Assembly: GCF_003931855.1 (NCBI RefSeq)
Contig: NZ_CP034248.1
Location: 1,860,001-1,924,000 of the forward strand
DNA: 64,000 nt
Direction of reading: 5' to 3'
Origin: Paenibacillus lentus
GTDB lineage: Bacteria; Bacillota; Bacilli; Paenibacillales; Paenibacillaceae
The position numbers were made by a program, and so were the translations under genes. Below the pieces are notes generated by a model that worked only from the letters and a program-made list of their open reading frames with translations, was not told where the DNA came from and made no database searches. Each line of letters begins with the position of its first letter. Position 1 is the first letter of the stretch. This document shows positions 63,119 through 64,000 of this stretch, piece after piece.

Positions 63119-63877
63119 ATGCGGATCAGAAGAGGATGGCACAGCCGGAGAAGAAGGGGTAGGCTCAACAGGGGGAAAATATGGTCTATTGCTATAGTCG
63201 TTGTCATCGTTGCCTTCGTTATGTTTGGCCAATACGTTGAACGAAATATGATTGGACCGATTAAGCATCTCGCCCACATCCGGGTGAAGCAAATTGCTAC
63301 TGAGTCGATTAATGAGGCCATTACGGCTCAGGTGGCCAACCGTGAGCAGATCGATCATCTTATCGATTGGAAGACCGATTCTTCCGGTAAAATTTCCGGG
63401 TTTATGCTCAACTATTCAGCGCACATGCAAATTACGTCTGATACGATCCAGACGGTCCGCTCCACGCTGGATGAAGTGTCCAGATTGTCGGAGCACATTC
63501 CGCTTGGGCAGGCGCTTGGCAGTCCCATTCTGGCTTCCTTTGGCCCCAATATTCCGATACGTATTGAGCCTAAGGGCGATGTGAAGGTCGATTTAAATAC
63601 TCGGCGGCAGGAGGCGGGGATTAATATGATCCTCGTTGAAGTGTTTTTACGTGTACGGACGGAGCTTGCTGTTGTGGTGCCTTTTGATATGGGGGCGCAG
63701 GCGGTAGAAACGGAAATACCGGTATCCTACATGCTGGTGGTCGGCGATGTCCCGATGTATTATTACGACAGCAAAGGAAATCCGGTCGGGGATCATGGCG
63801 TTAGTGCGCCCAATATTGCTTTGCCGTCTCTTCCTAGTCAACCGGACACCGATAGCGGTACTCGAGCATTGGATTGA
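63119..63877 (+). CDS. yunB: Sporulation protein YunB
   Basis: A 252-residue sporulation protein of YunB type. A basic N-terminus (RIRRGWHSRRRRGRLNRGK) precedes one membrane helix (SIAIVVVIVAFVMFGQYV). The outside domain carries the family's HLAHIRVKQIATESINEAI, the MQITSDTIQTVRSTLDEVSRL and IRIEPKGDVKVDLNTRRQEAGIN. ATG 63119 follows GGGGGGAGAG. YunB is under SigE control in B. subtilis. A terminator follows at 63927. Confidence 0.88.
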   Translation: MRIRRGWHSRRRRGRLNRGKIWSIAIVVVIVAFVMFGQYVERNMIGPIKHLAHIRVKQIATESINEAITAQVANREQIDHLIDWKTDSSGKISGFMLNYSAHMQITSDTIQTVRSTLDEVSRLSEHIPLGQALGSPILASFGPNIPIRIEPKGDVKVDLNTRRQEAGINMILVEVFLRVRTELAVVVPFDMGAQAVETEIPVSYMLVVGDVPMYYYDSKGNPVGDHGVSAPNIALPSLPSQPDTDSGTRALD

Positions 63878-63926
63878 CTGAATCTTATCGATTCATCAAA
63901 GGGAGTAAACTTTTATCATTGGAAAA

Positions 63927-63963
63927 AAGGAGCCCTCTACTGATTCAAGAGGCTCCCTTTTTG
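63927..63963 (+). terminator. Terminator after yunB
   Basis: GGAGCC-C-TCT pairs with AGAGGCTCC (one bulge), followed by CTTTTTGG. Confidence 0.85.
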
Positions 63964-64000
63964 GTTTGCTTCGTTCGTTCCGCTCTTTCCCATTGCTTCA

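Overview
The window is a stretch of a low-to-mid GC, endospore-forming Firmicute chromosome, most likely Paenibacillus or a close relative. The evidence is the gene content: sigB and sigY operons, the spore genes yyaC, sspI, ywmB and yunB, gatCAB, and a perR-ygzB-ygxA-rrn neighbourhood as in Bacillus subtilis. The 16S sequence is also of Paenibacillus type. Species cannot be fixed from the sequence alone.

Layout. 1-1.6 kb: the end of rsbV, then rsbW and sigB (general stress sigma factor and its partner switch). 1.6-9.9 kb: a CorA-type Mg channel, small stress and envelope proteins (acidic protein, DUF5665, YtxH), asparaginase, pirin, DUF1128, YyaC, an alpha/beta hydrolase, DUF6483 and a methyltransferase. 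9.9-10.2 kb: a degenerate repeat tract. 10.3-15.5 kb: an O-antigen-ligase-like protein with a repeat tail, a small unknown protein, DedA, a thioredoxin-like protein, an MBL hydrolase and a small orphan. 15.6-18.6 kb: a complete sigY-yxlCDEFG operon with an ECF-type promoter. 18.7-23.2 kb: an unknown protein, gatCAB and an acetyltransferase. 23.3-29.0 kb: a membrane-anchored DUF4097 protein, perR, a GH18 enzyme, ygzB and ygxA.

29.2-36.9 kb is a ribosomal RNA operon with 18 tRNA genes in the unusual order 16S-5S-tRNAIle-tRNAAla-23S-(16 tRNAs). The 23S gene carries a large extra hairpin where an intervening sequence is expected (helix 45 region). It also carries a smaller extra hairpin whose sequence is repeated, with compensatory changes, in the 16S-5S spacer. 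A perfect 48-nt palindrome closes the cluster.

36.9-39.1 kb is a decayed zone (broken aldo/keto reductase, lone KhtT-like regulator, little else). 39.1-43.9 kb is an envelope-stress island: LiaI-like, PspA, PspC, a second PspA, LiaF, LiaS, LiaR. 44.1-50.5 kb: ywmB, zwf, prfC, sspI, ktrA-type and the ysgA-type rRNA methyltransferase. 50.5-56.5 kb: an IS3 remnant, dgt, a broken DUF3221 lipoprotein, an SLH protein and a subtilisin-like protease whose last domain is cut by an apparent frameshift. 56.6-60.5 kb: an NAD salvage cluster of an NrtR-like Nudix regulator, pncA, pncB and nadE, with a palindromic operator just downstream of the promoter. 60.7-63.9 kb: a UvrD/PcrA-type helicase and yunB.

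The most interesting signals are the rRNA operon layout and its inserted hairpins, the NAD-salvage regulator with an intact Nudix box, and the two-PspA Lia/Psp island. All functions are inferred from sequence motifs and remembered family features. No database search was possible.
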